From assembly GCF_008923205.2 (NCBI RefSeq), contig NZ_WBMS02000007.1, positions 124,001 to 188,000 of the forward strand: a stretch of 64,000 nucleotides of DNA. Reading direction: 5' to 3'. Shown one piece after another: positions 17,267 to 25,486 of the stretch. Numbering within the stretch: position 1 is the first letter of the stretch; every line of letters begins with the position of its first letter. The notes under the pieces were generated by a model. The model saw nothing but the letters and a program-made list of their open reading frames with translations. It did no database searches and was not told where the DNA came from. A program made the translations under genes and the position numbers. The stretch is from Actinomadura physcomitrii. Lineage in GTDB: Bacteria; Actinomycetota; Actinomycetes; Streptosporangiales; Streptosporangiaceae.

Positions 17267-17806
17267 ATGTCCACCAGTGGCGATCGGGCCAGGACCCCCA
17301 ACCGGCGGTGGGCGGGGTCCGACTTCCAGGACCCGCCCCGCACGGCGGGCGGCGTCGCGTTGTGCGGCGCCTGCCGCGCGGCGAGCGCCTGCAGGCTCGG
17401 CGTCGAGCGCGAGCGGCTGGACGAGGCCGGGACCGCGTGGTTCGACGTCTCGTGCCCCCACGAGCAGGAGGGCGGACCGAACGTCGCCCATGGGGGCTGG
17501 ACCGCCTCCGTCCTCGACGAGTGCCTGGGGCATGTGCCGCTGCTAAACTCCACCCTCTCGGTGACCGCTGAGCTGTCGGTCAGCTTCGTCAAGCCGGTCC
17601 CCGTCGGCCGTCCCCTCAGAGTCAGGGCGTGGGTCGAGAAGCGGGAGGGTTCCCGCTGGTACATCTCCGGTGAGATGACGCTCCTGCCCGGCAGGGCAGT
17701 GCTGGCACGCGCGTCGGGGATCTGGGTGACCCGCGACACGGGCCACTTCGACCGCCACGAGCGGTGGCTGGCGGAGCAGGACGCTTCGGCGACGTCCTCG
17801 GGCTGA
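17267..17806 (+). CDS. PaaI/HotDog-fold thioesterase
   Basis: A 179-residue HotDog protein. The core begins at VSCPHEQEGGPNVAHGGWTA, where HGG sits at the start of the long helix as in PaaI/YbgC thioesterases, and a CGAC-RAASAC cysteine group precedes it. It would release free acid from an acyl-CoA. The ATG at 17267 has GCGGGAG upstream; an ATG six codons earlier lacks one. It converges on the following SDR, with a terminator between. Confidence 0.78.
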   Translation: MSTSGDRARTPNRRWAGSDFQDPPRTAGGVALCGACRAASACRLGVERERLDEAGTAWFDVSCPHEQEGGPNVAHGGWTASVLDECLGHVPLLNSTLSVTAELSVSFVKPVPVGRPLRVRAWVEKREGSRWYISGEMTLLPGRAVLARASGIWVTRDTGHFDRHERWLAEQDASATSSG

Positions 17807-17859
17807 CGGAGCCTGTGAGCCCGCCGCGCGGTCCAGGGCGCCGCTTCGCCCGGTCGGGA

Positions 17860-17891
17860 GCCGGTCCAGGAGCAAGAGTCCCTGGACCGGC
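17860..17891. terminator. Bidirectional terminator hairpin
   Basis: Perfect 11-bp arms GCCGGTCCAGG (17860-17870) and CCTGGACCGGC (17881-17891) with a 10-nt loop, between the convergent thioesterase and SDR genes. Confidence 0.8.
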
Positions 17892-17910
17892 CCATCATCC
17901 CCGCCCGACC

Positions 17911-18771
17911 TCAGCTGGCGGGAACCGGTGCGCCGAGCCCGTCCCCGCCCACGTCCTCCGGGAAGATGATCGCGACGCGGGACAGGGTGCCGCCATCGGT
18001 CGCCGGCAGGCAGACGCCCGACATGTAGGCGGAGTCATCCGAGGCCAGGAAGAGCGCGACGTTGGCGTTGTCGCGCAGCGTCGGGGGCCGGTCCAGGCGC
18101 AGCGGCATGGCGGCGGCGCCCTTGTCCCACGGACCCATCTCCTCGTACGACTTCCCGAGCACCTCGGCGTCCGGAGGCATCGCGAGGTTCACGGACATCC
18201 CGTGCGTCGGGCAGAGCGCGTTGACGCGGATCCCGTACCGGCCCAGTTCGAGGGACAGGACCTTCACGAGGCCGTTGACGCCGTGCTTGGACGCCGTGTA
18301 GCTGATGAAGTGCGGGTACGCGGCGTACGAGGAGGCCGAGCTCGTGACGACGATGTTCCCCGACCCCTGCGCCTTCATCACCGGCACGGCGGCCTTGGCC
18401 GCCAGGAACACCCCGGTGAGGTTGGTCGCCTGGACGGCGTTCCAGTTCTCCAGCGTCAGGTCCTCGAACGCGACGGCCCCGAAGCCGATCTCCCCGATGC
18501 CCGCATTGGCGAACATCACGTCCAGCCGTCCCCAGGTGTCCACGGCCAGCTTCACCGCGGCCTGCATGTCGCCCTCGACGCGGACGTCCGCGCCGCGCCA
18601 GACCGCCTGCCCGCCGGCCTCTGTCACCTCCCCGGCGACCTTCTCGCTGCGCTTGGCGCTCAAGTCGGTGACGACGACCCTGGCGCCCTCGGCCGCGAAC
18701 AGCAGGGCCGCCTCCCGGCCGAGTCCCGATCCGGCGCCGGTGATGACGACGACCTTGTCTAGCATCCTCAT
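17911..18771 (-). CDS. SDR family oxidoreductase (mycofactocin-type SDR layout)
   Basis: A 286-residue SDR with TGAGSGLG, NAGIG, Ser in TSSASSY and YTASKHG. The TDLS after beta-2 suggests NAD. The length and the extended loop around the PTHGMS segment recall the SDR branch with a non-exchangeable NAD (mycofactocin-coupled), but that is uncertain. The ATG at 18771 has GAGG upstream; another ATG lies two codons later. Its promoter at 18799-18827 holds the best copy of the cluster operator. Confidence 0.82.
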   Translation of the reverse strand: MRMLDKVVVITGAGSGLGREAALLFAAEGARVVVTDLSAKRSEKVAGEVTEAGGQAVWRGADVRVEGDMQAAVKLAVDTWGRLDVMFANAGIGEIGFGAVAFEDLTLENWNAVQATNLTGVFLAAKAAVPVMKAQGSGNIVVTSSASSYAAYPHFISYTASKHGVNGLVKVLSLELGRYGIRVNALCPTHGMSVNLAMPPDAEVLGKSYEEMGPWDKGAAAMPLRLDRPPTLRDNANVALFLASDDSAYMSGVCLPATDGGTLSRVAIIFPEDVGGDGLGAPVPAS

Positions 18772-18798
18772 GAAGACCTCGATCACGCGACTCAAAAG

Positions 18799-18827
18799 GA
18801 ATTAGATAGTTGAACTATATGCCTCAA
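18799..18827 (-). promoter_or_regulatory. Promoter of the SDR gene with a perfect palindromic spacer operator
   Basis: Reading leftward, TTGAGG (18827-18822), a 17-nt spacer, and TAATTC (18804-18799). The spacer contains ATAGTT-N-AACTAT (18806-18818), a perfect 13-bp palindrome with core GT-N3-AC. This is the best copy of the element in the window. Confidence 0.7.
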
Positions 18828-18886
18828 TCGAGTGGCGGCAAGAGCCACCCGAGGGTCGCACCGACACGCCGCCTTCCTTGCGAGAC

Positions 18887-18905
18887 TTTGCACTCCCCAT
18901 GCAAA
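18887..18905. promoter_or_regulatory. Inverted repeat upstream of the broken VOC gene
   Basis: TTTGCA (18887-18892) and TGCAAA (18900-18905) form a perfect 6-bp inverted repeat around a 7-nt centre. It is a plausible operator for the VOC gene that starts at 18983; no regulator can be assigned. Confidence 0.35.
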
Positions 18906-18982
18906 CCTCAGCGTCGGGCGGACCGCTCCGATGGCGTGACCGTCCATAGCCTGGGGATACGTCTGCTCTGGAGGTCGGACGA

Positions 18983-19502
18983 TGCCCGATGCGAACGAGG
19001 CCGCGATCGGTCGGCCGGCGTGGCTGGACCTGGTCAGCCCGGAACAGCGGGCTCGGCAGGATGGCGCTCTGCTCTGATCCACAGGGCGCCGACTTCGGCC
19101 TTGTGCAGCCCGGTAACTATCCGATGTTCGCGGCCGCCGGCGAGCCGTTCACGATGCGCTGGGCAGAACTCGTGACACCTGATGTCGAGGCTGCGCGCCG
19201 CTTCTACGAGAAGGTCTTCGCTTGGCGTGCCGTGGAACACGATGGGGACGGCTCCTCTGGCGCCGACTGGACGGCCGGCGGAGAACCGGTCGCCGGTCTG
19301 GCTCGCATGGACGGGACCTGGCCTGCCCAGCGACCGGCGGTATGGATCCCACATATTCAGGTGACTGACTGCGATGCGTCGGCCGCCGGGGCGGCGGAAT
19401 CGGGCGGCACCGTCGTCGCCGCCCGCCGAGGTCCGGCACGGCCGCCGATCCCTCTTGGCCGACCCTGCCGGAGCGCTCTTCGCGATCATGACGCCGAAAT
19501 GA
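18983..19502 (+). pseudogene. Two-domain VOC (glyoxalase/CFP30B-like) gene with internal deletion and frameshift
   Basis: The ATG at 18983 has GGAGGTCGG upstream and reads MPDANEAAIGRPAWLDLVSPE, a typical VOC start. The frame then hits a stop at about 19076. Homology resumes in another frame at DPQGADFGLVQPG, the end of the first VOC domain, so most of that domain (roughly 80-90 residues) is missing. The second VOC domain (WAELVTPDVEAARRFYEKVF onward) is nearly complete but shifts frame near 19425; the correct ending (LLADPAGALFAIMTPK) lies in a different frame and stops at 19502. Two lesions in one short gene mean a real pseudogene or an assembly collapse. Confidence 0.75.
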
Positions 19503-19529
19503 CGTGAGGACTGCGTCCCGTGGCGTCGG

Positions 19530-19715
19530 CTAGGACCGGCCGAGTCCGCGCTTGGCCGAGATGACCGTGTCCATCTCGTCGAGACCGCTGAGCGGAACGT
19601 CACAGCTCGCGCGGTCGTCGATCTCGGGCAGATGCTCGACGATGTCCTCGCAGGTCGGCGCCTCTGGACCCGGCGTGTACCAGCCCTTGGTCAGCCCGAC
19701 GAACAGGCGCGAGTA
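19530..19715 (-). pseudogene. C-terminal remnant of an oxidoreductase-like protein
   Basis: The last 55-60 residues of a protein read leftward and end at the stop at 19530 (FVGLTKGWYTPGPEAPT, then EDIVEHLPEIDDRAS). This looks like a real protein end rather than shadow coding, but the family cannot be named with confidence. The N-terminal part is absent: within about 20 nt the sequence turns into the rightward TetR end. The boundary is approximate. Confidence 0.45.
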
Positions 19716-19719
19716 CTTC

Positions 19720-20055
19720 CCGCCCAGTGCCGAGCAGCTGAGGGCGATCCTGCTGGACTTCAACGGAACCCTGCGCGAGCGCATGTCGCTGCAGCGCCGG
19801 CTCGAGATCCGTCCGCCCGCCCTCGATCGGTCGGCCCAGACCATGAGCGAGCAGTTCCGCGCCGACCTGCACGACTGGGTGACGGCCCGCGCCGGCGCCG
19901 ACGACCTGACCGCGATCCTGCAGTTGAACCTGGCGCTGGCGGCGAGCAACACCGCCTATCAGACCTGGCCTGCGGACGAGTCGTTCGACGACTACCTGCG
20001 GCGGGTGGACCACTGCCTGCACCGAGCGACCCCCGTCGCCGCCGCCTCTGGCTGA
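19720..20055 (+). pseudogene. C-terminal remnant of a TetR-family regulator
   Basis: The rightward frame from about 19720 reads EQLRAILLDFNGTLRERM and later HDWVTARAGADDLTAILQLN, the pattern of TetR ligand-binding helices 6-9, ending at 20055. No helix-turn-helix is present and no start codon with a ribosome binding site fits. Head-to-head with the oxidoreductase remnant, it has lost its N-terminus and the shared promoter. The LLDFNG string resembles a HAD motif but the rest does not. Confidence 0.5.
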
Positions 20056-20107
20056 TCATCGGCCATGCCCGGCCAGAGGCACATCGGTCAGGTCGGCCGG
20101 AGGCGCC

Positions 20108-21520
20108 TCACGGCCGTCGCGCCGTTTGGACCGGATGGAGGGTGCGCTTACCCCGGACACCCGGCGTCCCCACCCCGAAGCCGACCCGGCCACCGAATGC
20201 ATCCTGGTGAACCCAGTCGGACGGGATCCGGGGCTGCGGCGGATAAAGGCCGGCGTCCGCCGCCATCGCGTAGTGCCGCGTGTAGCCCAGTTTCCAGGCC
20301 GCGTTGTCGGCGAGCGACCAGTACTCGTACCCGCGAACCTGGACTCCCTCGGCCATCACCTGGGCCAGCCAGGTGAGCTGGGCGGTGAGGGCCGACCGCC
20401 GCTCCCGGTCATCGTCCAGAGCGTCCGCCGCCCCGAGGTCACACATGCCGTTGTCGACCACGCGCAGGGGCGGCAGCGCATCGCCGTAGATCTCGTACAG
20501 TGCGGCGACCGCGTCCGCCAGGCCCTCGGGCACGATCGGCCATCCGTAGGCGGTGGTCTTCACCGCTTCCATCGGAGCGAGCACGAATCCCAGGGGCGCG
20601 AGGACGCGGTTCGCGTCGTTGAGCGCGCTGAAGCACTGGCGCACGGGAAGCAGCCTCGGCAGGTTCTCGGGCGCCGCGACCCTGGTGGGCACGTGCCAGA
20701 CGAGCCCGAGCTCATCGAGGGAAGCTGAGATGACCGCCATGTCGCCGTCCTTGACGCACCCGGTCTCCTCCACCGGGGAGCGGTCGTTCTCGTCGGCCAT
20801 GTGCTGCCCGAGGAGCAACGGATCGAGGAACAGCCGGTAAGCCCAGTACTCCATCTGGCTGAGGGCGACACGGTCCGCAAGGTCGTCCGTCGCCGCGTAC
20901 CCCCCGACCAATGTCATCGCCGTGCCCACCTCGGCGCCGTCGTCCGCGTTCTTGACGGCCCGCGTGGCAAGGCCCGCGCCGAGAAGCACGTGATGCAGGG
21001 CCACCAGCCCGCGCATGCCGACGCCTCGGCCCGTCGGCAGCATTCCGGCGACGTAGTCGGCGATGGAATGGACGAGCAGGTCGCTGACGGTCGTCCACCG
21101 GTGGACGCGATCGCCGAAATGCTCCGCGGCCACCGCCGCGAAGTCGGCGAAGCGCACGGCGGTGTCCCGGTTCAACCAGCCGTCCGAGGCGTCGACCCAT
21201 GCCGGCATGTCGACGTGGAGGAGGGTGAGACCGGGCCTGAGCCCCTGCTCCAGCAGCTGATCGAGTCTCCGGTCGCACCGGTCGAGCGCCTCGGAGTCCC
21301 ATGAGCCCGGCCCCTCGGGCTGGAGGTGGGGCCACCCGACGATCACTTGCGGTGACGGCGAGACCTCGCCCACCACGGCGGCCAGATCGAGGGACCACTG
21401 GCGCGCCGGGCCGGACGCGGCGGGCCGCCACGGCATGGCGTCCGGGGACGCGAGGGCGTCCGCCGTGGCCACGCTCCAGTCGACCCCCCGGAATGCCTTC
21501 CGCAGGTCCGAGCTCCTCAT
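20108..21520 (-). CDS. Glycoside hydrolase family 1 homologue with altered catalytic residues
   Basis: A 470-residue GH1 TIM-barrel, full family length. Family landmarks are GWLNRDTAVRFADFA, HHVLLGAGLATRAVK, YGWPIVPEGLADAV and RGYEYWSLADN. The acid/base motif NEP is replaced by VSD (Asp147) and the nucleophile motif TENG by VDNG (Asp356); HWDLP is changed to HVDMP. Shortening both carboxylates normally cripples retaining beta-glucosidases, so this may be a pseudoenzyme, a sugar-binding protein, or an enzyme with a changed mechanism. No signal peptide is seen. It has its own promoter at 21576-21604 and sits among broken genes but is itself intact. Confidence 0.82.
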   Translation of the reverse strand: MRSSDLRKAFRGVDWSVATADALASPDAMPWRPAASGPARQWSLDLAAVVGEVSPSPQVIVGWPHLQPEGPGSWDSEALDRCDRRLDQLLEQGLRPGLTLLHVDMPAWVDASDGWLNRDTAVRFADFAAVAAEHFGDRVHRWTTVSDLLVHSIADYVAGMLPTGRGVGMRGLVALHHVLLGAGLATRAVKNADDGAEVGTAMTLVGGYAATDDLADRVALSQMEYWAYRLFLDPLLLGQHMADENDRSPVEETGCVKDGDMAVISASLDELGLVWHVPTRVAAPENLPRLLPVRQCFSALNDANRVLAPLGFVLAPMEAVKTTAYGWPIVPEGLADAVAALYEIYGDALPPLRVVDNGMCDLGAADALDDDRERRSALTAQLTWLAQVMAEGVQVRGYEYWSLADNAAWKLGYTRHYAMAADAGLYPPQPRIPSDWVHQDAFGGRVGFGVGTPGVRGKRTLHPVQTARRP

Positions 21521-21575
21521 GATTCACCATCCGCAAGCCGCGACAAGGGGGGTGGTTCGGCCTGAATATGGACCG

Positions 21576-21604
21576 ACACTAACACCGAAATCGGACACTG
21601 ACAA
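21576..21604 (-). promoter_or_regulatory. Promoter of the GH1-like gene
   Basis: Reading leftward, TTGTCA (21604-21599), a 17-nt spacer and TAGTGT (21581-21576), about 50 nt before the ATG. The spacer contains the palindrome CCGAAATCGG, a possible operator. Confidence 0.5.
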
Positions 21605-21671
21605 TGGTGGGGAGATCGCTCGCCGTACAGCGGCGCGGAAGGCCGTCGCGTCCCTCCGGCGCGCTGCTTGA

Positions 21672-22463
21672 TCAGGTCAGGGCCGCCCGACGCCGCCCCC
21701 CCTCGACGCGAATGAACTCGTCAAGCCCCACCTTGCCTCCCTCGCGGCCGAACCCGCTGATCCCGGCGCCGCCGAAGGGGATCCCCGCGCAGGTGATCGG
21801 GTTCGGACCGGGGTTGACGTAGACGGTCCCGGCCCGCAGGCGCGGCACGGGCGATCAAGCCTGTCGACGTTCGCGGACTGGTTGTAGGCGGAAAGGCCGT
21901 ATTCGCTGTCGTTGGCCAGGCCCACGCCTTCGTCGTCGGTGTCGAACGGCGTGATCGCCAGAACGGGGCCGAAAACCTCCTTCTGCGCCAATTTGCTCTT
22001 GTTGCCGACGTCGGCGAACACCGCGGGCGCGACGAAGAAGCCCTCCGCCTGGATGCGTTCGCCTGAGAAGACCAGCCGCCCGGCCTTCCCCGCGACCGCC
22101 TTTTCGATCATTTCCTCGACGCGCTCGCGGGCGGCGACGTTGATCAGCGGACCGATGTAGGTGGCGGGGTCGAGGGGATCGCCGACGGCCAGCCCGTGAA
22201 GGAGATCTTGTCGATGGCCGGATGGATCACCATGGCCTCGCCCGCCTCGGCCAGGCTCGTGACGACGTTGATCACGCCGTCCGGGTTCCGGCCCGACGTG
22301 CCAGATCCACGAACAGCGCCTGCATCTCGCCGGTCGCCGGATCGACGTGGTCGTGGAAACCGCCGCTCACCTCGAGGACGTCCTCACCCCCGATGATCAG
22401 GCGCGGACGCGGGAGGTCCGTTGCCGCCTTGCTCCTGTGCAGTTCGACGTCGACGGTGACCAC
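21672..22463 (-). pseudogene. Aldehyde dehydrogenase gene with internal deletions and a frameshift
   Basis: Reading leftward from 22463, an ALDH N-terminus (RPRLIIGGEDVLEVSGG, then HDHVDPATGE) is followed near 22300 by GVINVVTSLAEAGEAM and DKISFTG, with roughly 100 expected residues missing between. After FTG the sequence jumps to VGDPLDPATYIGPLIN, omitting the segment with the ELGGKS glutamate and the catalytic cysteine. The C-terminal part (KEVFGPVLAITPFD) then shifts frame near 21850 and finishes as GREGGKVGLDEFIRVEGG, stopping at 21672. The product cannot be active. Confidence 0.78.
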
Positions 22464-22493
22464 TGCTCTCTCCTCGAGGCGGGGCGGGGTGTG

Positions 22494-22517
22494 CCGGAGC
22501 CGCGTCCGCGGCTCCGG
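22494..22517 (-). terminator. Terminator hairpin of the LLM/SDR operon
   Basis: Perfect arms CCGGAGCCGCG (22494-22504) and CGCGGCTCCGG (22507-22517) lie immediately after the SDR stop codon on the leftward strand. Confidence 0.75.
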
Positions 22518-23312
22518 TCAGCTGCGGCGCATGTCAGCGACGTACGGCTGGTGCACGAGCAGGCCGCCGTCCACGCCGAGGGTCTGTCCCGTGATGAAGG
22601 CGGCCTCGTCCGAGGCGAGGAAGACGACCGCCGCCGCGACGTCCTCGGGCGTGCCGAGCCGCGGGGTGAGGTGGTGGCGCAGCATCGTGTCCTGGATCGC
22701 GCCGTGCGCGGATCCGGAACTGGCCTCGGTCACGATGAAGCCGGGCGTGATGCTGTTGCAGCGGACGCCCTGCTTGCCGAACTCGGTGGCGACGTACCAG
22801 GTCAGGTTGATCAGCGCCGCCTTGGACGCGCCGTAGGCGGGATTGCTCAGGTCACCGGCGAGCCCGGATCCGGACGAGGTGTTGATGATCGAGCCTCCGC
22901 CGCGGGCGATCATGTGCGGGACCGCGGCCTGGACGGCGACCATCGTGCCTCTGAGGTTGATGCGCATGGTCTCGTCCCAGACAGCGGGATCGGCCTCGGC
23001 GACCGGCAGGTCCCGCCGTGCGGCGAGGTGGGTCGCCGCGGCGTTGTTGTGCAGGATGTCGAGACCGCCGAATGCCGAGACCGCACTGTCGACCATCGCT
23101 CGCACCGAGTCGGTGTCCCCGAGGTCCACCTCGACGGCCATCGCCGTGCCACCGGCGGCCGCGATCTTCTCCACCACCGTGGCCGCGCCGTCCTTGTTCA
23201 GGTCGGCGACCACCGTCCGCGCTCCCTCGGCGGCGACGCGCCGCGCCGTCGCGGCGCCGATTCCGGAAGCGGCACCCGTGATGATCGCGATCTTGTCCTT
23301 GAGCCTCTTCAT
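22518..23312 (-). CDS. SDR family oxidoreductase
   Basis: A 264-residue classical SDR with TGAASGIG, HNNAAATH, Ser in NTSSGSG and YGASKAA. The ADLN after beta-2 points to NAD. The ATG at 23312 overlaps the stop of the LLM gene (ATGA), and the gene ends directly at a hairpin. The LLM-SDR pair may act on consecutive oxidation states of one intermediate. Confidence 0.85.
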   Translation of the reverse strand: MKRLKDKIAIITGAASGIGAATARRVAAEGARTVVADLNKDGAATVVEKIAAAGGTAMAVEVDLGDTDSVRAMVDSAVSAFGGLDILHNNAAATHLAARRDLPVAEADPAVWDETMRINLRGTMVAVQAAVPHMIARGGGSIINTSSGSGLAGDLSNPAYGASKAALINLTWYVATEFGKQGVRCNSITPGFIVTEASSGSAHGAIQDTMLRHHLTPRLGTPEDVAAAVVFLASDEAAFITGQTLGVDGGLLVHQPYVADMRRS

Positions 23313-24328
23313 CGTGCGGTCCCCCTGTGATCGGTACCGGCCCCCGAGACCGGAGAGCCGGCGTCCTGGAGCAGCGGCCGGAGCCGGTTGCAGATGACGT
23401 TGACGTGCTGAGCGACGGCGGCCTCGGGCATCCCGGCGACGGACGCGCCGAACCAGACGGTCTCGACCGGTGCCCCGGCCACGTACTCCCTGACACCGGC
23501 GGCGACTTTCTCCGGAGTGTCGAAGAGGAACGAGGAAAGCGGGCGGCCAGGACCGCGCGACCGCAGCCGGTCGGGATCCACGGGCCGCGGCACGGGGCGT
23601 CCGGTGCCTTCCACCATGTAGCGGCGGTAGCTGTCGAACTGGTAGGCCGTATGCGGAGCCACCAGCGCCCAGTCGCGCTCGGGGTCCTCGGTGACGAAAC
23701 CGTCGATCCCACCGGACATGCGCGCGCTCGCCGGATCGTGTCCGCCCGCCACGAGGCCGTCCCGATAGTGGGGCCAGGACTCGCCGTTGGCCGTCAGGAG
23801 GCACTCCCCCATCCGCCCCGCCCGTTCGGCGCCCTTGGGTCCCTGGTAGCCGAGCCAGATGGGCGGTTGCTCCTGGACCGGGCCGGGCGTGACGCCGTCC
23901 TCGCCCCAGAGCCGACGCAGTTCCCCCACCTGAGCGTCGAGAGTGCGGTAACGCGCGCTGATGTCGGCCCCGAACGTCTCGAACTCCGGCACCCGGTAGC
24001 CGGCGCCGAGCCCGAGGTCGAGCCTGCCCCCGCTGACCAGGTCGACGACAGCCGCCTCCTCCGCCAGCTGGACGGTCTTGCGGAGCGGGGCGATGAGGAT
24101 GCCGGTCCCGATCCGGACACGCCTCGTGCGGGCCGCGGCCGCGGACGCGAAGGTGAGGGGCTGGGAGAGGTATCCGTCCTCGAACCCGTGGTGCTCGGAG
24201 AACCAGAGGGAGTCGGCGCCCAGCCGCTCCGCCTCCTCGCACATCTCCAGCATGAACGCGTACAGGCGCGCCGGATCCCGCCGCCAGCGGGGCGGGTTGC
24301 GCAGATCGAACCAGAGACCGACCTTCAT
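23309..24328 (-). CDS. LLM-class flavin-dependent oxidoreductase
   Basis: A 339-residue luciferase-like TIM-barrel. The family signatures are ADSLWFSEHHGFEDGY, GTGILIAPLRKTVQLAEEAA and LDLGLGAGYRVPEF. Members use FMN or F420 with a reductase or dehydrogenase to oxygenate or dehydrogenate substrates; the actinomycete setting makes F420 possible. GGAGTTGAG precedes the ATG. Its promoter at 24349-24377 has the cluster's spacer element. Confidence 0.85.
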   Translation of the reverse strand: MKVGLWFDLRNPPRWRRDPARLYAFMLEMCEEAERLGADSLWFSEHHGFEDGYLSQPLTFASAAAARTRRVRIGTGILIAPLRKTVQLAEEAAVVDLVSGGRLDLGLGAGYRVPEFETFGADISARYRTLDAQVGELRRLWGEDGVTPGPVQEQPPIWLGYQGPKGAERAGRMGECLLTANGESWPHYRDGLVAGGHDPASARMSGGIDGFVTEDPERDWALVAPHTAYQFDSYRRYMVEGTGRPVPRPVDPDRLRSRGPGRPLSSFLFDTPEKVAAGVREYVAGAPVETVWFGASVAGMPEAAVAQHVNVICNRLRPLLQDAGSPVSGAGTDHRGTAR

Positions 24329-24348
24329 CTCAACTCCTTCGACTAAAA

Positions 24349-24377
24349 TATCTATCTTATTTATCTATAAGTGACAA
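24349..24377 (-). promoter_or_regulatory. Promoter of the LLM/SDR operon with a spacer element
   Basis: Reading leftward, TTGTCA (24377-24372), a 17-nt spacer and TAGATA (24354-24349). The spacer holds ATAGATAAATAAG (24368-24356), which matches the shared element at 8 of 12 positions and occupies the same place within the spacer. Confidence 0.55.
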
Positions 24378-24409
24378 GGGGGCGCCCCGCGATCGCCTCA
24401 CCAGATCAG

Positions 24410-24438
24410 ATACAGTAAGATAATTAAGCTCATAATAG
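24410..24438 (+). promoter_or_regulatory. Promoter of the MFE-2-like SDR gene with a spacer element
   Basis: TAATAG (24433-24438) is preceded directly by ATAATTAAGCTCA (24420-24432), about 8 of 12 matches to the shared element. The -35 position (ATACAG, 24410-24415) is weak, consistent with an activator or a low-strength promoter. Confidence 0.45.
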
Positions 24439-24469
24439 ACGCAGGGTCAACGCAGGAGGAGGGCCGCTC

Positions 24470-25387
24470 GTGGGGCTTCTGGATGGAAAGGTGGCGATCG
24501 TCACCGGTGGCGGCCGCGGGCTGGGCCGCGCGCACTGCCTGGCGCTCGCCCGCGCGGGCGCGGCCGTGGTCGTCAACGACCTCGGCGCCGGCCTGCACGG
24601 CGAGCAGGCCGAGGAGTCCCCGGCGGACGAGGTGGTCGCCGAGATCACCGAGCTCGGCGGGCGCGCGGTCGCCAACGCGGCCTCGGTCGCGGACTGGCAG
24701 GCCACCGAGGCGCTGGTCGCCTCGGCGGTCGAGGAGTTCGGCCGGCTCGACATCGTGGTGAACAATGCCGGCATCCTCCGCGACCGGATGATCTTCTCGA
24801 TGACGGAGGCAGACTTCGACGCGGTGATCGCCGTCCACCTCAAGGGCACGTTCGGGCTCACCCGGCACGCGTGCGCCTACTGGCGGGAGGCGTTCAAGCG
24901 CGGCGAGCCGGTCGCCGGCCGCATCATCAACACCACCTCCGGCACGGGCCTGTTCGGCCAGGTCGGCCAGGCCAACTACGGTGCGGCCAAGGCGGGCATC
25001 GCCAACCTGACCACGATCGCGGCCATGGAGATGCGCCGCTACGGGGTCACGGTCAACGCCATCTCCCCCATCGCCGCCACCCGCATGACGGCCGACATGC
25101 TGGGCGACGGCGACTCCGGCGCGAAGGGCTTCGACCCCCTCGACCCGGCCAACGCCTCCGGCGCGGTCGTCTACCTCGCCTCCGACGCCGCCGGCTGGCT
25201 CACCGGGCAGGTCCTGCGGATCGACGGCGACAAGGTCAATCGCATGCAGTCATGGTCGATCTCCGCCACCCACCACGCCCGCGCGGACGGCCCGGTGACC
25301 GCGGAGGAACTGGTGGAGGCGATGCCGCAGCTGTACGGAGCCGCGCCCGCCGGCCGCCCGATCGGGCTGCTGCCCGCCAAGCCCTGA
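24470..25387 (+). CDS. SDR family protein resembling the MFE-2 3-hydroxyacyl-CoA dehydrogenase domain
   Basis: A 305-residue SDR with VTGGGRGLGRAHCLALA and VVVNDLGAG, the combination typical of the 3-hydroxyacyl-CoA dehydrogenase part of peroxisomal multifunctional enzyme 2 and its bacterial relatives. Ser is in NTTSGTG and the catalytic pair in YGAAKAG. The long C-terminus (after about residue 255) also fits that group. It would oxidise a (3R)-hydroxyacyl-CoA to the 3-oxoacyl-CoA used by the thiolase. The GTG start has CAGGAGGA upstream. It is transcribed alone and ends at a bidirectional terminator. Confidence 0.83.
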   Translation: MGLLDGKVAIVTGGGRGLGRAHCLALARAGAAVVVNDLGAGLHGEQAEESPADEVVAEITELGGRAVANAASVADWQATEALVASAVEEFGRLDIVVNNAGILRDRMIFSMTEADFDAVIAVHLKGTFGLTRHACAYWREAFKRGEPVAGRIINTTSGTGLFGQVGQANYGAAKAGIANLTTIAAMEMRRYGVTVNAISPIAATRMTADMLGDGDSGAKGFDPLDPANASGAVVYLASDAAGWLTGQVLRIDGDKVNRMQSWSISATHHARADGPVTAEELVEAMPQLYGAAPAGRPIGLLPAKP

Positions 25388-25437
25388 CGGCCCGGCTTCC
25401 GCTGGGCTCCCCACTCGGGAGCCTCACCGCGAAGCTC

Positions 25438-25474
25438 CTGTGCCCCGGACCGAACAGGCGCGGCCGGGGCACAG
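25438..25474. terminator. Bidirectional terminator hairpin
   Basis: Perfect 11-bp arms CTGTGCCCCGG (25438-25448) and CCGGGGCACAG (25464-25474) with a 15-nt loop, between the convergent SDR and MmgE/PrpD genes. Confidence 0.8.
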
Positions 25475-25486
25475 GCGTTCCGGTCG

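Noticed and set aside
19720..20055. HAD-family phosphatase suggested by LLDFNGTL
   Set aside because: The motif aspartate pair is incomplete and the downstream helices match a TetR C-terminal domain.
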